From Acephala macrosclerotiorum (taxonomy: Eukaryota > Ascomycota > Leotiomycetes > Helotiales > Mollisiaceae): DNA of 64,000 bases. The notes beneath the pieces are model-generated. The model did not search any database, was not told where the DNA came from, and saw only the letters and a program-made list of their open reading frames with translations. The stretch spans positions 1-64,000 of the forward strand of contig MU119222.1 in the NCBI GenBank assembly GCA_014904845.1. The letters run 5' to 3'. Of this stretch, positions 1 to 11,600 are shown piece by piece; positions within the stretch are counted from its first letter, which is position 1, and every line of letters begins with the position of its first letter. A program made the translations under genes and the position numbers.

Positions 1-2060
1 ATTAAAATTTTCACGTTTATATTTTAATTTTCGTTAAAAATAAAATTATTTATTATAAATAATTATTATAAGTTTTTTTTTTTTTTTTTTTTTTTAATAT
101 TAATTATTTTAAATAATTTAATATATAATTTTTATAATTAAATTATTTAATTTTAAATAATATAATTAAAATAAAAAATAAAATATATAAATTATATATA
201 AATAATTTTTAATAAAATTTATTAAAATAATATATTTTTTAATATTGTTTTATTAATATAAAAAAATTTAATTATAAATTAAATTTATTTAAAATAATTT
301 ATAATAAAAAAAACTTTTTATATATTAAAAAATACGTAATTAATATTATTTTCGAAATTAATTATTTATAAAACTTTTTATAAAAATATATATATAATTT
401 AATTATATTAATTTATAAAAAATATTTTTTAAAATTTTTATAAAATTTTTAATAAAATTTATTATATTATTAAAATCGTTATATTTTTTAATTTTTTAGT
501 TTACGTAATTTAATATTGTTTTTATTTAAACTCGATTTAATTTCGATTTAAATTTATTTATATTATAATAAAATTTTAAAAAAAAAATTTAATTAAAACT
601 TTTATAATTTTTTTAATTTATTAATAATATTTTATATAATTATAAAAATAATAAATTTTTATTTTTATTATATTTAATAATTTATTTAATTTTAAAATAT
701 ATATTTTAAATAATAATAAATAATTCAAATTTATAATTATATTAAATTTTAATTAATTATAATTATAATTTATAATTATTTATAAAATATATTTTTATTT
801 TAATTATAAATAAAAAATATTAAATTTAATTAATTTATTAAAAGTTGTATTAATAAAAAAATTCACGTATTAAAATTTATTATTTTAACGTTAATTAATT
901 ACTAATAATAAATTTTAATAAATAAATTTAGAAATATTAAAACTTTCGATTTTCGACGATTATAAACGATTATACGCGATATTTATTATATAATTATATT
1001 TAATTAATTATATTATTTAATTTAAATTTTTAATAATAATTAATTATAATATTTATTTATATATAAAATTAATATTTTTTATACGTATAAATTTTATTTA
1101 AATCGATCGATTTTATAATTAAATTTTAAATAATATTAATATTTTCAATTTTTATTTTTATTTATTATTTTAATATTTTTAATAATTAATTAAATAAAAT
1201 GCGATTATTAATTTTTTAACGAAAAATATTAAAATTTAATTATTTTTAATTTTATAATTTAATATACGTATTAAATTATTTATTTATTAATAAATTTAAA
1301 AAAAAAATTCGTTTTAATAAAAATATTAAAATTTTATAATTATAATTAATTTATAATTATTAATTAATTTAAATTTTAAATTTATTATAATATAAATTAA
1401 TAAAATATAATTATAAAATTTTAAATATAAAAATGAAAATTTTAAAAAATATTTTTATAATTATATAATTTTTAATAAAAAATTAAAAAAATATATATAT
1501 TAAAAAAATAATTATTTTAATTTAAAATTTAAAATAAAAATTTTATAATTTTTTATAAAATTTATAAAATAAAATATATATTAAATAAAAAAAAACTCGT
1601 TTATTAATTAATTCGTTTATAAATTAATAAACGAATTATTTTTTAAAAAAATATTTTAAATTTTTATTTTTATAAAAATTAAATTATATAAAATATTATA
1701 TATTATAAATAAATTTTTTAATAAAACGAATTAAAAATACGATTTTTATAATTATTTTGAAATTTATAAAAAATTATTAAACAATAAATAATAATAAAAA
1801 CGAATATAAATTAAATTATTTTAAATATAATATAAATTAAATTTTAATATTTTTTATTATTATATAAAAATATTTTAATTCTTTTAATAATATTTAATTA
1901 ATTTATAATAAATTAATATTTTTTAAAAAATGAAATTTAATATTATAAATATTTTTTAAAAAAATATTAAATATATATAATATAATTATTAAATTTATTT
2001 TTTAATTTATTTTATGTTTATTTTGACTTTATATTAATATTATTATTATAATTATATTTT
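1..2060. repeat. AT-rich RIP-type island 1
   Basis: This stretch is almost entirely A and T, with homopolymer runs and no open reading frame of note. The few remaining C and G bases sit nearly all in CpG steps (ACGT, TTCG, ACGA), while CpA, CpT and CpC are nearly absent. That is what repeated C-to-T mutation on both strands leaves behind in repeats of filamentous ascomycetes (RIP). The original element cannot be identified. The island ends sharply at about 2060, where ordinary base composition resumes. Confidence 0.85.
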
Positions 2061-2143
2061 GCGATTTTGCGATTTTACGATTTTGGTAAAGTAACGCCCT
2101 CGATTATATGGTTTTGTTATATGCGCTCGCTAAAACAGCCTGA

Positions 2144-2383
2144 AAAATACAAACTTATGCGACCAGGCTTGTCAATGGTTGGGAACGGTATGCAGATGCG
2201 GGGTGGTCGATGCATAGTTTTGGACGCTCTTTACCAGGGAGAGATGCTTATAAATATTTTGGGTTTGATGAGAAGGTCATTGCCCCAAAGATAGCCAAGT
2301 TCGTAGAGGACGTCAAGAGACAGAAGGTTGAGTGTTTGAGAGGGGAGTTTAGGGATTTGAATGATTATGAGCATAGCCATTAG
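2144..2383 (+). pseudogene. Transketolase / dihydroxyacetone-synthase-like C-terminal fragment
   Basis: Read in the frame that places TGG at 2180, about 80 codons run to a TAG at 2381. The peptide begins NGWERYADAG and continues with SFGRSLPGRDAYKYFGFD, then RGEFRDLNDYEHSH at its end. The Trp-Glu-Arg-Tyr block, a Ser-Phe-Gly segment, a Tyr-Lys-Tyr-Phe-Gly motif and a short hydrophilic tail resemble the C-terminal domain of transketolase-family enzymes, especially fungal dihydroxyacetone synthases. There is no start codon, and the frame is closed by TGA at 2141. The rest of the gene would lie in the AT island to the left and is unrecognisable. I read it as the surviving 3' end of a gene eaten by RIP. 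The family call comes from motif memory and was not searched. Confidence 0.5.
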
Positions 2384-2815
2384 GAAATTTAGGTCGAGTA
2401 ATGTAATGTATGGCAGCATCTCCAGTACGGAGCTGATTTACCGGAAGAGCTTTGTTGGGAGGGTTTCGAGGGGTCTTATGATTCCATTTTGTCAGTTAGA
2501 CGTTGCAGCTTTGATAAGGATAAATAAAGATCAGTATAGAGACTTGCTAGAAGGAGTTGAGTGAATCAGGTGAATCGATTGCAAGAAGCCGTAACGAATG
2601 CTTTGACGTCAATATATTCGTTGTTGCGGTGTAACTCCGCGATGAAAGTCGTTTATGATATCGTGATTTAATTTGTGTTAATAAGTTCGAAGGTGAGTTA
2701 ATCACTCGATTTTTAGAACGAGACATGATAAAGAGAGTATAAGAGACTCATTCGAGGGGTGATTGATAGACATGGTAAAGAGAATGATAAATTTTGCTCC
2801 AAAGTTATAAAAGAA
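2384..2815. other. Stretch without a supported gene
   Basis: Several short frames are open here on both strands, but none shows a recognisable motif, start context or splice sites. The first 260 bases may be further decayed coding sequence continuing from the transketolase-like fragment. The remainder is probably the 3' flank of the membrane protein gene that ends at 2816. Confidence 0.4.
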
Positions 2816-4702
2816 TTAATAATAAACAACATCTTGAACCAGTTTCCCACGATGAATCGGAGCTCTAGAAGACGTTGCTATGCGATATTCTACCTTTCCA
2901 TTCTCGCCATCTTGAACAGGAAATATGTCCAGCTTTACTGGTTTCGCAAGCTGCCCGGAGAGTGTGGCTCCAGCTAAGCTATCGAGACTTTGTCCGTCAA
3001 CACCAGACAGAATCGATACTAGACCAAAACCTCTATCTAATGGTGTTGAATGAAAACTAACTATCAGCACAAGGATGATGGCTACTAACAGAGGCTGTAA
3101 GGTGATGACGAAATAGAGCAGGCCTGTCTTCCGCAGGGTTGGTCGAGTGTATAGAACAGTTTGGTTGGTGACCGGGTAGAATATCCATGGGTATCCAGTA
3201 CCATTTACCTGCCCAGTGGAAAGATTGAACCCGTCGAAGTCGTATTGGGTCGGACCGTCCAAACCCGTTATTCTCGACCAACACATTGCTGCCACACTAG
3301 TCGCCATGGAAGGACCCAACCAAGCGGACTGATTTCCTCTGGTGCCACCGCCACTATACTCAGATAAAATCTCGATGAGAAACGGAATATAATACATGCC
3401 GATTTCCTCCTGTTTAACAATCACGTCCTGCTTTTCGATCGGCAGAATCGTACCGTTACAAGAGCCTTCCACGAGCTGAATGCCACCTCGAGTAACTGAC
3501 CAGGTGCCTTGACACTGCTGCCGATTGACATTATAGAGTTGGGTGTATGTCGGGAGGTCGGAGCAAGCTGTTTGGGCGCCTGGTGCTAAGCCAATATATT
3601 GTACAGACTGGTCCGAAACATCGACCTGCTCGAGTAGTATGAGAGACCAGAAAATATACATGTAGGTGACTGACAACGCCCAGCCCCGTGCATTATCACC
3701 CTGGCCAGCTTCACAAGCAGCTATGAAAGTAGAGTTAAATTCGCTCGGGTCTTCAGTCCTCGAGTGATTGAGGGTGGCAACGGTAGCGGTTACAGGCGCA
3801 GTAATTGTCCAAGATTCGCCAAGGGCAAGCAAGTCCTGAACTGCGCTGACATACTCAGGCTGTGGGATATCTAACATCGCTGTGCTCTCATTGCTTAACG
3901 ACAGAATGTTGAAACCATAGGGTTGCGGATACGTTGGTGGATGCGGTTCAGATCCATTGGATGTCAGTGACGATGCGACTAAGAACGGCAGGGTTGCGTT
4001 GAAGAAGATTGAGAGGCCTGTGCTAGCACCTATCGATTTCAGACCTGGTGGAGGGAACATGCCATAGAATGATGCTTTCGATATGTAGTCCAAGTCTATC
4101 ACCTCCAAAGCGCTCTCGCCACCTGTGAAAGTCTTGTATGCAATACTGAGTGCGATGGGAAGGGCCACCATAATACCAAGAACGACTCGCCAGAAGATAT
4201 TAAGCCTCGATGCCAGAGGTTTGTTGCGAAGAATTGCGTCGTAGTTCTGGACTATGGATGGGCCAAACTTGGCTTCGAGAAGTAGAAATAATACTGGCGC
4301 GACGATGCTAAGACATAGGTTCATGATGCTGAGCAGAAAGCCGATGACAATCAGTTGGTAATTCGCAACACCCAGACGCCATGAAAAGTTGTTATTTGCC
4401 ACTGCCATGGTAGCAAGAACTGCACAAAAGAGGGCCAGACTGGCTGCAAATGCGTCGAAGGCGTGGAGTCTCTGCTTCTTTGTTGGCTTGCCGAGTGGTG
4501 AAACGGTAGGCTGGTGGACGGATGACTTGGAAGCCGCGGACGACATATCGTGGAGGCGGAATCCTCTCTCTTGGCCATTGATAAGATGTGCCATAGCCCT
4601 ATCGTCGATTTCTTCTGTATCATTTATATCGAGAGAGCCGGGTGATGCTACTCCAAGGTCATAATCGCTGTGGCTCGTCGGATCCCATGGTTTGGAGGCC
4701 AT
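2816..4702 (-). CDS. Fungal multi-pass membrane protein of unknown function
   Basis: A single uninterrupted frame of 628 codons. The open frame extends 45 codons further upstream, but only from a TTG; the ATG at 4702 (MASKPWDPT) is the first good start, and the sequence before it reads like a leader. The first 75 residues are hydrophilic and acidic. Three membrane segments follow at about residues 80-105, 115-145 and 170-190, then a large Ser/Thr/Asn-rich domain of about 330 residues with several N-X-S/T sites and cysteines, then a fourth segment at about 528-551 and a 76-residue tail. The layout suggests a surface or vacuolar membrane protein with an extracytosolic domain between the third and fourth helices. 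No catalytic motif was seen and I do not recognise a named family. An exact inverted repeat lies just upstream in the presumed 5' leader. Confidence 0.8.
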   Translation of the reverse strand: MASKPWDPTSHSDYDLGVASPGSLDINDTEEIDDRAMAHLINGQERGFRLHDMSSAASKSSVHQPTVSPLGKPTKKQRLHAFDAFAASLALFCAVLATMAVANNNFSWRLGVANYQLIVIGFLLSIMNLCLSIVAPVLFLLLEAKFGPSIVQNYDAILRNKPLASRLNIFWRVVLGIMVALPIALSIAYKTFTGGESALEVIDLDYISKASFYGMFPPPGLKSIGASTGLSIFFNATLPFLVASSLTSNGSEPHPPTYPQPYGFNILSLSNESTAMLDIPQPEYVSAVQDLLALGESWTITAPVTATVATLNHSRTEDPSEFNSTFIAACEAGQGDNARGWALSVTYMYIFWSLILLEQVDVSDQSVQYIGLAPGAQTACSDLPTYTQLYNVNRQQCQGTWSVTRGGIQLVEGSCNGTILPIEKQDVIVKQEEIGMYYIPFLIEILSEYSGGGTRGNQSAWLGPSMATSVAAMCWSRITGLDGPTQYDFDGFNLSTGQVNGTGYPWIFYPVTNQTVLYTRPTLRKTGLLYFVITLQPLLVAIILVLIVSFHSTPLDRGFGLVSILSGVDGQSLDSLAGATLSGQLAKPVKLDIFPVQDGENGKVEYRIATSSRAPIHRGKLVQDVVYY

Positions 4703-4750
4703 AGTATCTTTTGAAAGGTTTTTGGCAAGGTTTTCGCAGTGGACAACCGC

Positions 4751-4795
4751 CAACGTTCGTCGAATATTCGAAAAGGTTATATTCGACGAACGTTG
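4751..4795. promoter_or_regulatory. Exact 17-bp inverted repeat, 11-bp spacer, upstream of the membrane gene
   Basis: Left arm CAACGTTCGTCGAATAT (4751-4767) and right arm ATATTCGACGAACGTTG (4779-4795) are perfect reverse complements around an 11-base spacer. It begins 48 bp before the chosen ATG at 4702 of the minus-strand gene. In RNA it would form a strong stem-loop in the 5' leader; in DNA it could be a site for a dimeric protein. Function is inference. Confidence 0.7.
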
Positions 4796-5339
4796 AGACT
4801 TAAGTATGAAGCTCCATAGCGTTAAGCGGATTCGCAACCAGGAGTTTCATTGGATCCTTGAATACGAAGAGCGCCTAACCGCGGTGCTTGCATGCACTGC
4901 AGCAGGCCACAATAAGTAGAACACTGCATACATGAAGAACGGAGCAGCCTATAGTGAACGTGGGACTGACAGTCAGCTTGCGATATGAGTCACTTGGCTA
5001 TTCAATTTCCGACCTTTGGGGGCCCAAAAAAATGCTTTGGGGGCCGTTTGAGGATGGGCATCCTATTATTAGCTCCTGATCGGATTCAAGGACGAGAATA
5101 GCTAGAGAACATGTTTGCCTAGGCAGAAAGACGCGCCGGACAGGAACAATTTGTTCGTATTTGTGGCGTAGGGGATTGCTTGGAGTGTGTAAGTACTTTG
5201 TATATTATCGTGGGTTGTTCTTAGAGTTAAGCCGGATTTACTTTATTCAGGCCCGACGAGTGCGGTCATTTGACTATTATGGTCGAAGATTTTAACCTAT
5301 TCAAATTTCCGATTAAAGTAGCCTTGCCCAATTATTTCA
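4796..5339. other. Intergenic stretch
   Basis: Ordinary base composition with no open frame of useful length, RNA gene or repeat that I could recognise. It probably holds the promoter of the minus-strand membrane protein gene. Composition turns AT-rich from about 5340. Confidence 0.5.
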
Positions 5340-7330
5340 AATAAATATACGTGTTTTTTCGTGTTTTTTAATATATAATATTTAATCTTTGTTTAAATTT
5401 GTAAAATATTATATATAAACGTAAATTAATATAAATATAATAAAATTTAAAAAAATAAAAATATTAAATTTATATTAATAATAAAATATAATTATAATAT
5501 GTTTAATTTAAAATTTAATTTTAATTATTTAAATAATATAAAAAATATTAATATTAATTAATAATTATATTTAAATACGATTTTTATTTTTAATTTATTA
5601 ATAATTTATAAAAGATTATAAAATTATTTTATTTATTTTTAAAATCGTTTTATAAATTATAAATATAATATTAATATATTTAAAAATATTAAAATAATAA
5701 TTATTCGTTTTTTATTTAATATTATTTTCGTTTTAAAATTTTATAAAAAAATTTAATTTGTTTAATAATTATAATTAATATATTTTTTTATTTATTATTA
5801 AAAACGTATATAATTTTTTTTAAATAAATATATTTAAATTTAAAAATAAATTAATTAAAAAATAATTTATAATATATTTAAATAATATAAATTTAAAACG
5901 ATTAAAAAATTTATAAAAAAAAAATATATTTTAATATTTATACGAATTTTATAATTAATAAATAATAAAATTCGTTTTTATTATAAATTACATTTTTAAA
6001 TATTTTAATAATAAACGTTTAATTAATATTTTAAATTTATTAAAAAATTAAATATTAATTTTTATTAATAATAAATCGTTAAATAATTTTAATTATATTA
6101 TAAAATAATTAATTATTTATATAATAATATTTTAATATATTTTAATAAATATATATATATTTAAAATTATTTCGTTTTAAAAATTTATTTTTATAAATAA
6201 AATAATAATAATATTTTTATTTTATAATTTTTTAAAAAAAAAAAAATTTTTAAATCGAAAATACGAATATAAAAAATTATTAAATAATTTATTTATAAAA
6301 TCGTAAAAAAAAAATTGTAAATTAAAATTTATTAAATTATTTATTATATTATTCAATTTTTAAATATAAATAATAATTAAAAAAAAATTAAAAAAAAAAT
6401 TTTCGTTTTTATTATTATTAAAAATTTAAAAAAAAATTTTAATTATTATATTAAAATATTTATTTATAAAATTAAAAATAGTATTATAATATAAAAAAAA
6501 TTCCAATTTATTAAATAAAATATAAAATATAAAAACTATTAATTTTATATAATAAAAAAATTATTCGTAAAAATAAAAAAAAAGTAAATTTTATTAATTA
6601 TTTATTATATAATATTAATTAAATTATATATATTAAAAAAATTTTATTATTAAAATTTAAATAAATAATTATAAATTAATATATAAAATTTAAAAATATA
6701 TTATAATTTTTAAAATATATAATATAATTTTTAAAATATATATAATTATTTATATAAATATTTTATAATTAATATTATAAATTTTAAAAATTTATATTTA
6801 ATTAAATTAATAATTATTTTTAATATAAAAAATTAAAATAATAATAAAATTTAATTTTATAAAGTTTATAAAATAAAATATATATTTTTTAATAATATTA
6901 TAAAATTTTATTATTATATATTTAAAATAATTTAATAAAAAATAATAATAAATATTTTATATTTTATATAAATTTTATAATCGTAATTAAATTTTAATTA
7001 AATTAATTAAATATAATTATATATAAAAAAAAAATTTATTTAAAATTTTAATATTCAAATTATTTTTTTAAAACTTTTTAAATTTTAATAATATTTAATT
7101 AAATTAAATTTAGTAATATATATAATTATTATATTTAATAATATTTAAATTTGAAATATTAATTTTTTAATATATTTATAATTAAATTATATAATAATTA
7201 ATTTAAATACAAATTAATAATATTATATTATTATATTATTATATTAATTTGTTTAATTATAATTTTAAAAAAATTTAATTTAATTTTTTATTAATATTAA
7301 TATTAATTAATTAATTTAATAATTACTTTG
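5340..7330. repeat. AT-rich RIP-type island 2
   Basis: Same character as the island at 1-2060: nearly pure A+T, with most remaining C in CpG. It begins within a few bases of 5340 and fades out around 7330, running straight into the 5' end of a short-chain dehydrogenase gene whose first exon it appears to have consumed. The original repeat cannot be identified. Confidence 0.85.
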
Positions 7331-7403
7331 CAAGTTTACGTTAAAGCTCTCGCCGTAGTAAAGTATGCAATTTATAATCTAATAATTAATTTATTATTAA
7401 CAG

Positions 7404-8260
7404 GCGACTCTAACTTTTCTTAGTGCGAAATTCATGAAATGTGACGTTACGAAATGGGAAGATCAGGTGCAACTATTCGCTGAAGCAGCATCGTTTACCG
7501 GGAAAGTAGATTACGCTGTTGCCAACGCAGGTATCTACCTCCGGGACGAAGTATTCACTTTTCTGGTATGCCTGTCTCTGCCCGTCCTCACTCATCCTCT
7601 ATCCAGTCTCCAAGATCAAACTGACGATATTTGGACAGGTAAAGACTAGCAGCCCACAAAACCGGATCTGACGACCGTTGATGTCAACTTAAAAGGCACA
7701 TTATACACCACCAAACTCGCGCTCCACTATTTCATACAACAAAACGGAGAAACACCATCACCTCAACAAGAAGATACTTGCTTGGTATTGATAGGCTCCG
7801 GAGCAGCTTTTCTTGACTGTCTGAGAGGGTCTGTATATCCGAGCACGAAATGTGCTGTGAGCGGTATCATGCATTCTCTCCGTCGAACGGCTTTTTACTA
7901 CGGTAGTAGGGTTAATGTTATCTCTCCTTGGTACGTTACCTCCCTCTGCATCATACCTTCATTCCTTCTCTCTTTCCTAATCAATCAGCACATGTTCGAA
8001 CCAATATCCTATCAGAAGAAGCGTTCGCGCAAGTAGCCGATTCTGGGGTCCAATTCGCTGAAGTAGAAGATGCAGGAAGCTGTCTGCTGCGCATTCTATC
8101 CGATCGAACGATTAATGGAAAGTCGCTTTTTGTTTTGCCTAGGAAATGGGCAGAGGAGGGGTACCTAGATTTGGATGTTGATGATTATCCCGGGAATGCA
8201 GTTATTTAAGAGATTCAAGTGGATCAGATGAAATCGGCCTCTGTGGGGGAAGGCTGTTTT
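7404..8260 (+). pseudogene. Short-chain dehydrogenase (SDR), 5'-truncated and broken
   Basis: Classical SDR signatures appear in order: CDVTKWEDQ, then VDYAVANAGI (the NAG motif), PDLTTVDVNLKGTLYTTKLA (substrate-side helix), and VYPSTKCAVSG with the active-site YxxxK. Exons are roughly 7404-7565, 7650-7930 and 7989 onward, with introns 7566-7649 and 7931-7988. The N-terminal glycine-rich NAD(P) motif is missing: upstream lies an acceptor-like ..TTAACAG and then the AT island. The canonical sites of the second intron leave the third exon (RTNILSEEAF...) out of frame. A TAA at 8207 sits where the frame continues open as EIQVDQMKSASV, suggesting CAA to TAA. The gene resembles the fungal SDRs often annotated as 15-hydroxyprostaglandin-dehydrogenase-like. 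I judge it non-functional. Confidence 0.75.
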
Positions 8261-8666
8261 TATCATGAGGCGCCTTACGAGGTAAAGGCGGCCGGAATTC
8301 ATTTAGAGAGACGGATCGTTGAAATTTTTGGGTGTGTGGTTGGGAAAGATGGTGTGGGATGTGTGTGGTTCATGAACGCAGGCGATAAGGATTGGAAGGC
8401 AAGAAGCGCGGTCATATATATGGATACAACGAATTATACGTACATACATATCCTTTTTCTACTATTTTCTTTTCCTTCTTTCCCCGTTCTCTCATCCTCG
8501 CTCCTCTACTTTCTCCCCTTTAAACCACATAATCCAACATCACTCGTTCAGAAAATCAAAAGTCCAAAACCATAAGTACACCAAACCATTGTCATGAGTA
8601 AATACAATTCAACCATCCCAATGACAAAACAAAAGAAACCCCCCTTTGCGTTCATTCATCCCCTAC
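8261..8666. other. Intergenic stretch between SDR remnant and chitinase
   Basis: The SDR frame stays open for another 100 codons without recognisable SDR sequence, so it is probably chance. A pyrimidine-rich tract lies at about 8440-8530. It serves as the 3' flank of the minus-strand chitinase gene. Confidence 0.4.
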
Positions 8667-11600
8667 TTACATCATCATCGCAACTACACCCACCACCACT
8701 GCGGCGAACAAACCCATACCACTCTTCACGCTTGACGCAGCGCCAGTAAACTGCGAAGGAACAGGAGAAGCAGTAGCAACACCTGCCGCCGTGCTACTGG
8801 AGCTTGACACCTTCCCAACAGCAAGGCTGACGCTAGGTCCAGCAGTGCCGAAAGGCTTTCCACTGTTGCTTGATCCAGTAGGGTAAGGGACAGTTGTCAG
8901 GCCTCCTGCTGTTGAGCTTGAAGATGGGATGGCCACGACGGTAGCTGTTGATTTGACCACCTTAACAGTAACGTAGCTCGTTGTTGTGCTGCTTGTGGTG
9001 GTGTGCTTCACGCTCTCTTCGCCAGCTGCCGAAGAGGAGCTCTTTCCACCCTTGCCCGGCAACACAGGGCTTGAGGGTGTAGAAGATGCGGAAGCATTCT
9101 CGGTAGCGGTAACGGGGCAAACAGTCGTATATAATGCAATCGTCTCCGTCGTCACGCTCCCGATTCTCGCGGGGCAGTTCGTGACTGTTGGTGCGCAGCT
9201 AGTAATTGTATACACGCTCGTCGCATAGACCGTAGAGGTCGTGTACTGCGTCACCTCACCAGATCCTGAGGATGTTGGCTTGGCTGGCGAAGAGGTGGTT
9301 GGGACGCCCTTCCCTGTCTCGGTGGCAGTTACGGGGCATACGGTAGTATACAACGCAATAGTCTCTGTCGTCACGCTCCCAATTCTAGCAGGGCAGTTCG
9401 TTACCGTTGGTGCGCAGCTTGTGATTGTATACACGCTCGTCGCGTAAACGGTACTTGTCGTATATTGGGTCACCTCTCCTGATCCAGAGGATGTTGACTT
9501 GGCAGGAGTAGATGAGGTAGGGGCGCCCTTGCCTGTCTCGGTGGCAGTCACGGGGCAAACGGTAGTGTAGAGAGCGATTGTTTCTGTGGTTAGGACAGTG
9601 CTGCGAGCGGGGCAGTTTGTTACAGTTGCGGCGCAGGAGGTGATTGTCTTTACGGTTGTGGTGTAGATGGTTGAGGTTGTGTATTGGGTTGAGGAGGCAG
9701 AGCTTGAGGGTGTCGACACGATGCCTGATGCCGAGGAAGAGGAGGCGGTTCCGCTTGAGGATGGGGTGCTGACAATTCCGGACGCCGATGAGGACGAGGA
9801 GCCGGATGAGACGCTGTAGCTTGAGGTTGAGGTCGCGGTTCCTGAGGTTACGGATCCGCTGCCGGTGACAGACACGCTTCCGCTGCTTGTGCTAGTATAC
9901 ACATATGTTGAAGAACTGCTCGTGAAAGGTGGGAGAGTGGTAGCAGAGCTCAGAGACCATGTGCTTGAAGTTCCGTTCTCGCTTGTGTGAGTCTTTTTTG
10001 TAGAAACGGACTTGCTACTCGAAGAGCTGGTGAAGGTGATCGAGCTGGAGGTCGTGTGGAAGCTCGAGGTTAGGGTAACGGTAGCAGAGCTCGAGCTAGT
10101 GTATGGTGTTGAGCTGATGGTTGAGCTGACGATTGGGCTTGACGAGGTGGATGTCAGGGTCTCGCTGACGGAGCTGGAGCTAGAAAGACTGGAGGTCGAG
10201 GTTGAGATCACAGAGGTGCTCGAGCTGCTGTACATTGACCATGTAGATGAGGTACTAGAGGTCGATGAGACCTCAGATGATGTCGAGCTAGTGGTTGGGG
10301 TGGCCTTAGACGACGTTGAGCTGGTGGTTGGTGTAACCTCAGAAGAAGTCGACGAAACAGTCGAAGACGAGCTAGTCAAGGAGACGCTCGAACTAGTGCT
10401 GCTCTCAATAGAGCTTGTGGACGACGAGCTGACTGAAGTAGAGGAGGTCGTAGCACTTCCAGCACAAGAATAAACATCCAATCTATCCCCAGCACCACAG
10501 AGTTCAGTAGGAGTACCAGCGCAAGTCATACTGCAGTCAATCGGTGGCGTAACAACACTTCCTGCTCCAAACTCATTACCGCAATAACACTCTCCACCAT
10601 ACTCAACACCGAAGTAAGTCCAACCGGTACAGAAGCTAGCGCAGATCTCGACGGACATTAAGGTGTAGTTGTCATAGACTGCACCGGAGAGAGCGCGGGT
10701 GGTGGTGGCTTCGCTGTAGCAGCCGATGTAGGTGCATTGGCCAACTGAAGGGACGGTCGTTGGTGTTGGGGTTGAGGTTGGGGTCTCTGAGGAGGTCGAG
10801 GAGATGCTAGTTGATGAAGATGTCTCGGAGTAGGTGCTTGAAGCGCTCGTGGAAGATGAGATCACGCTGCTGGAGCTGATCGTTGGGGTGGCACTTCTGT
10901 GACGTTTAGCATAGCCGAAGAAAGTATCAAAAGTTTTATAAAACTTACGAGCTAGAAGAGCTGCTGGATGACCAAGAGCTTGAGCTCGAGGAGCTGCTGC
11001 TGGAGCTGGAAGAAGAGCTAGAAGTTGTCCTGTTCTTTATTAGCAAGCAATAGATGTATTTAGCGGTATGGGACGTACGAGGTTGATGAGACACTTGAGC
11101 TAGTCGACGAAGCCCTTTTGATGAAAATTAGTATAGGAAATGAGACGACCGGTATGAGAAAACTCACTTCGTAGAGCTGGAGCTTGAAGAGCTGGTGGAG
11201 CTGGAGCTGAGAAATCTTAGTTTCGTGGGTCATAGATATTTGCATGGGGAAACTCACGATGAAGAGCTAGTCTCAGATGAGCTAGTTGAGCTTGTCGAGG
11301 AGGTCCTACGGTTGTTAGAATAGGAGATCATGCCCTCAGATTTCCAAAACTTACTCGCTAGAGGTGGAGATTGAGGTAGTCCTGTGAAAGTTTAGCGAGA
11401 TCAAAATAGGGGGCCATTAGAACCACTCACTTGGTCGATGAGGATGACGATGATGTCTCGGAGCTTGAGATCGATGTGGACGAGGTCTGGGTTGATGAAG
11501 AAGAGCTCGTGGTGCTTGTCCTGGAAATCCTATTAGCAAAACTTCTTCAAATGACCTTTTCCTCGAAACACTCACGTGGATGAAGTCGGCGACGAAGTAG

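Noticed and set aside
10012..10473. Plus-strand 153-codon ORF, highly repetitive (ELVLE.. type)
   Set aside because: It is the antisense of the Ser/Thr-rich stalk of the chitinase; repetitive codons keep the opposite strand open. No ATG context or motif of its own.
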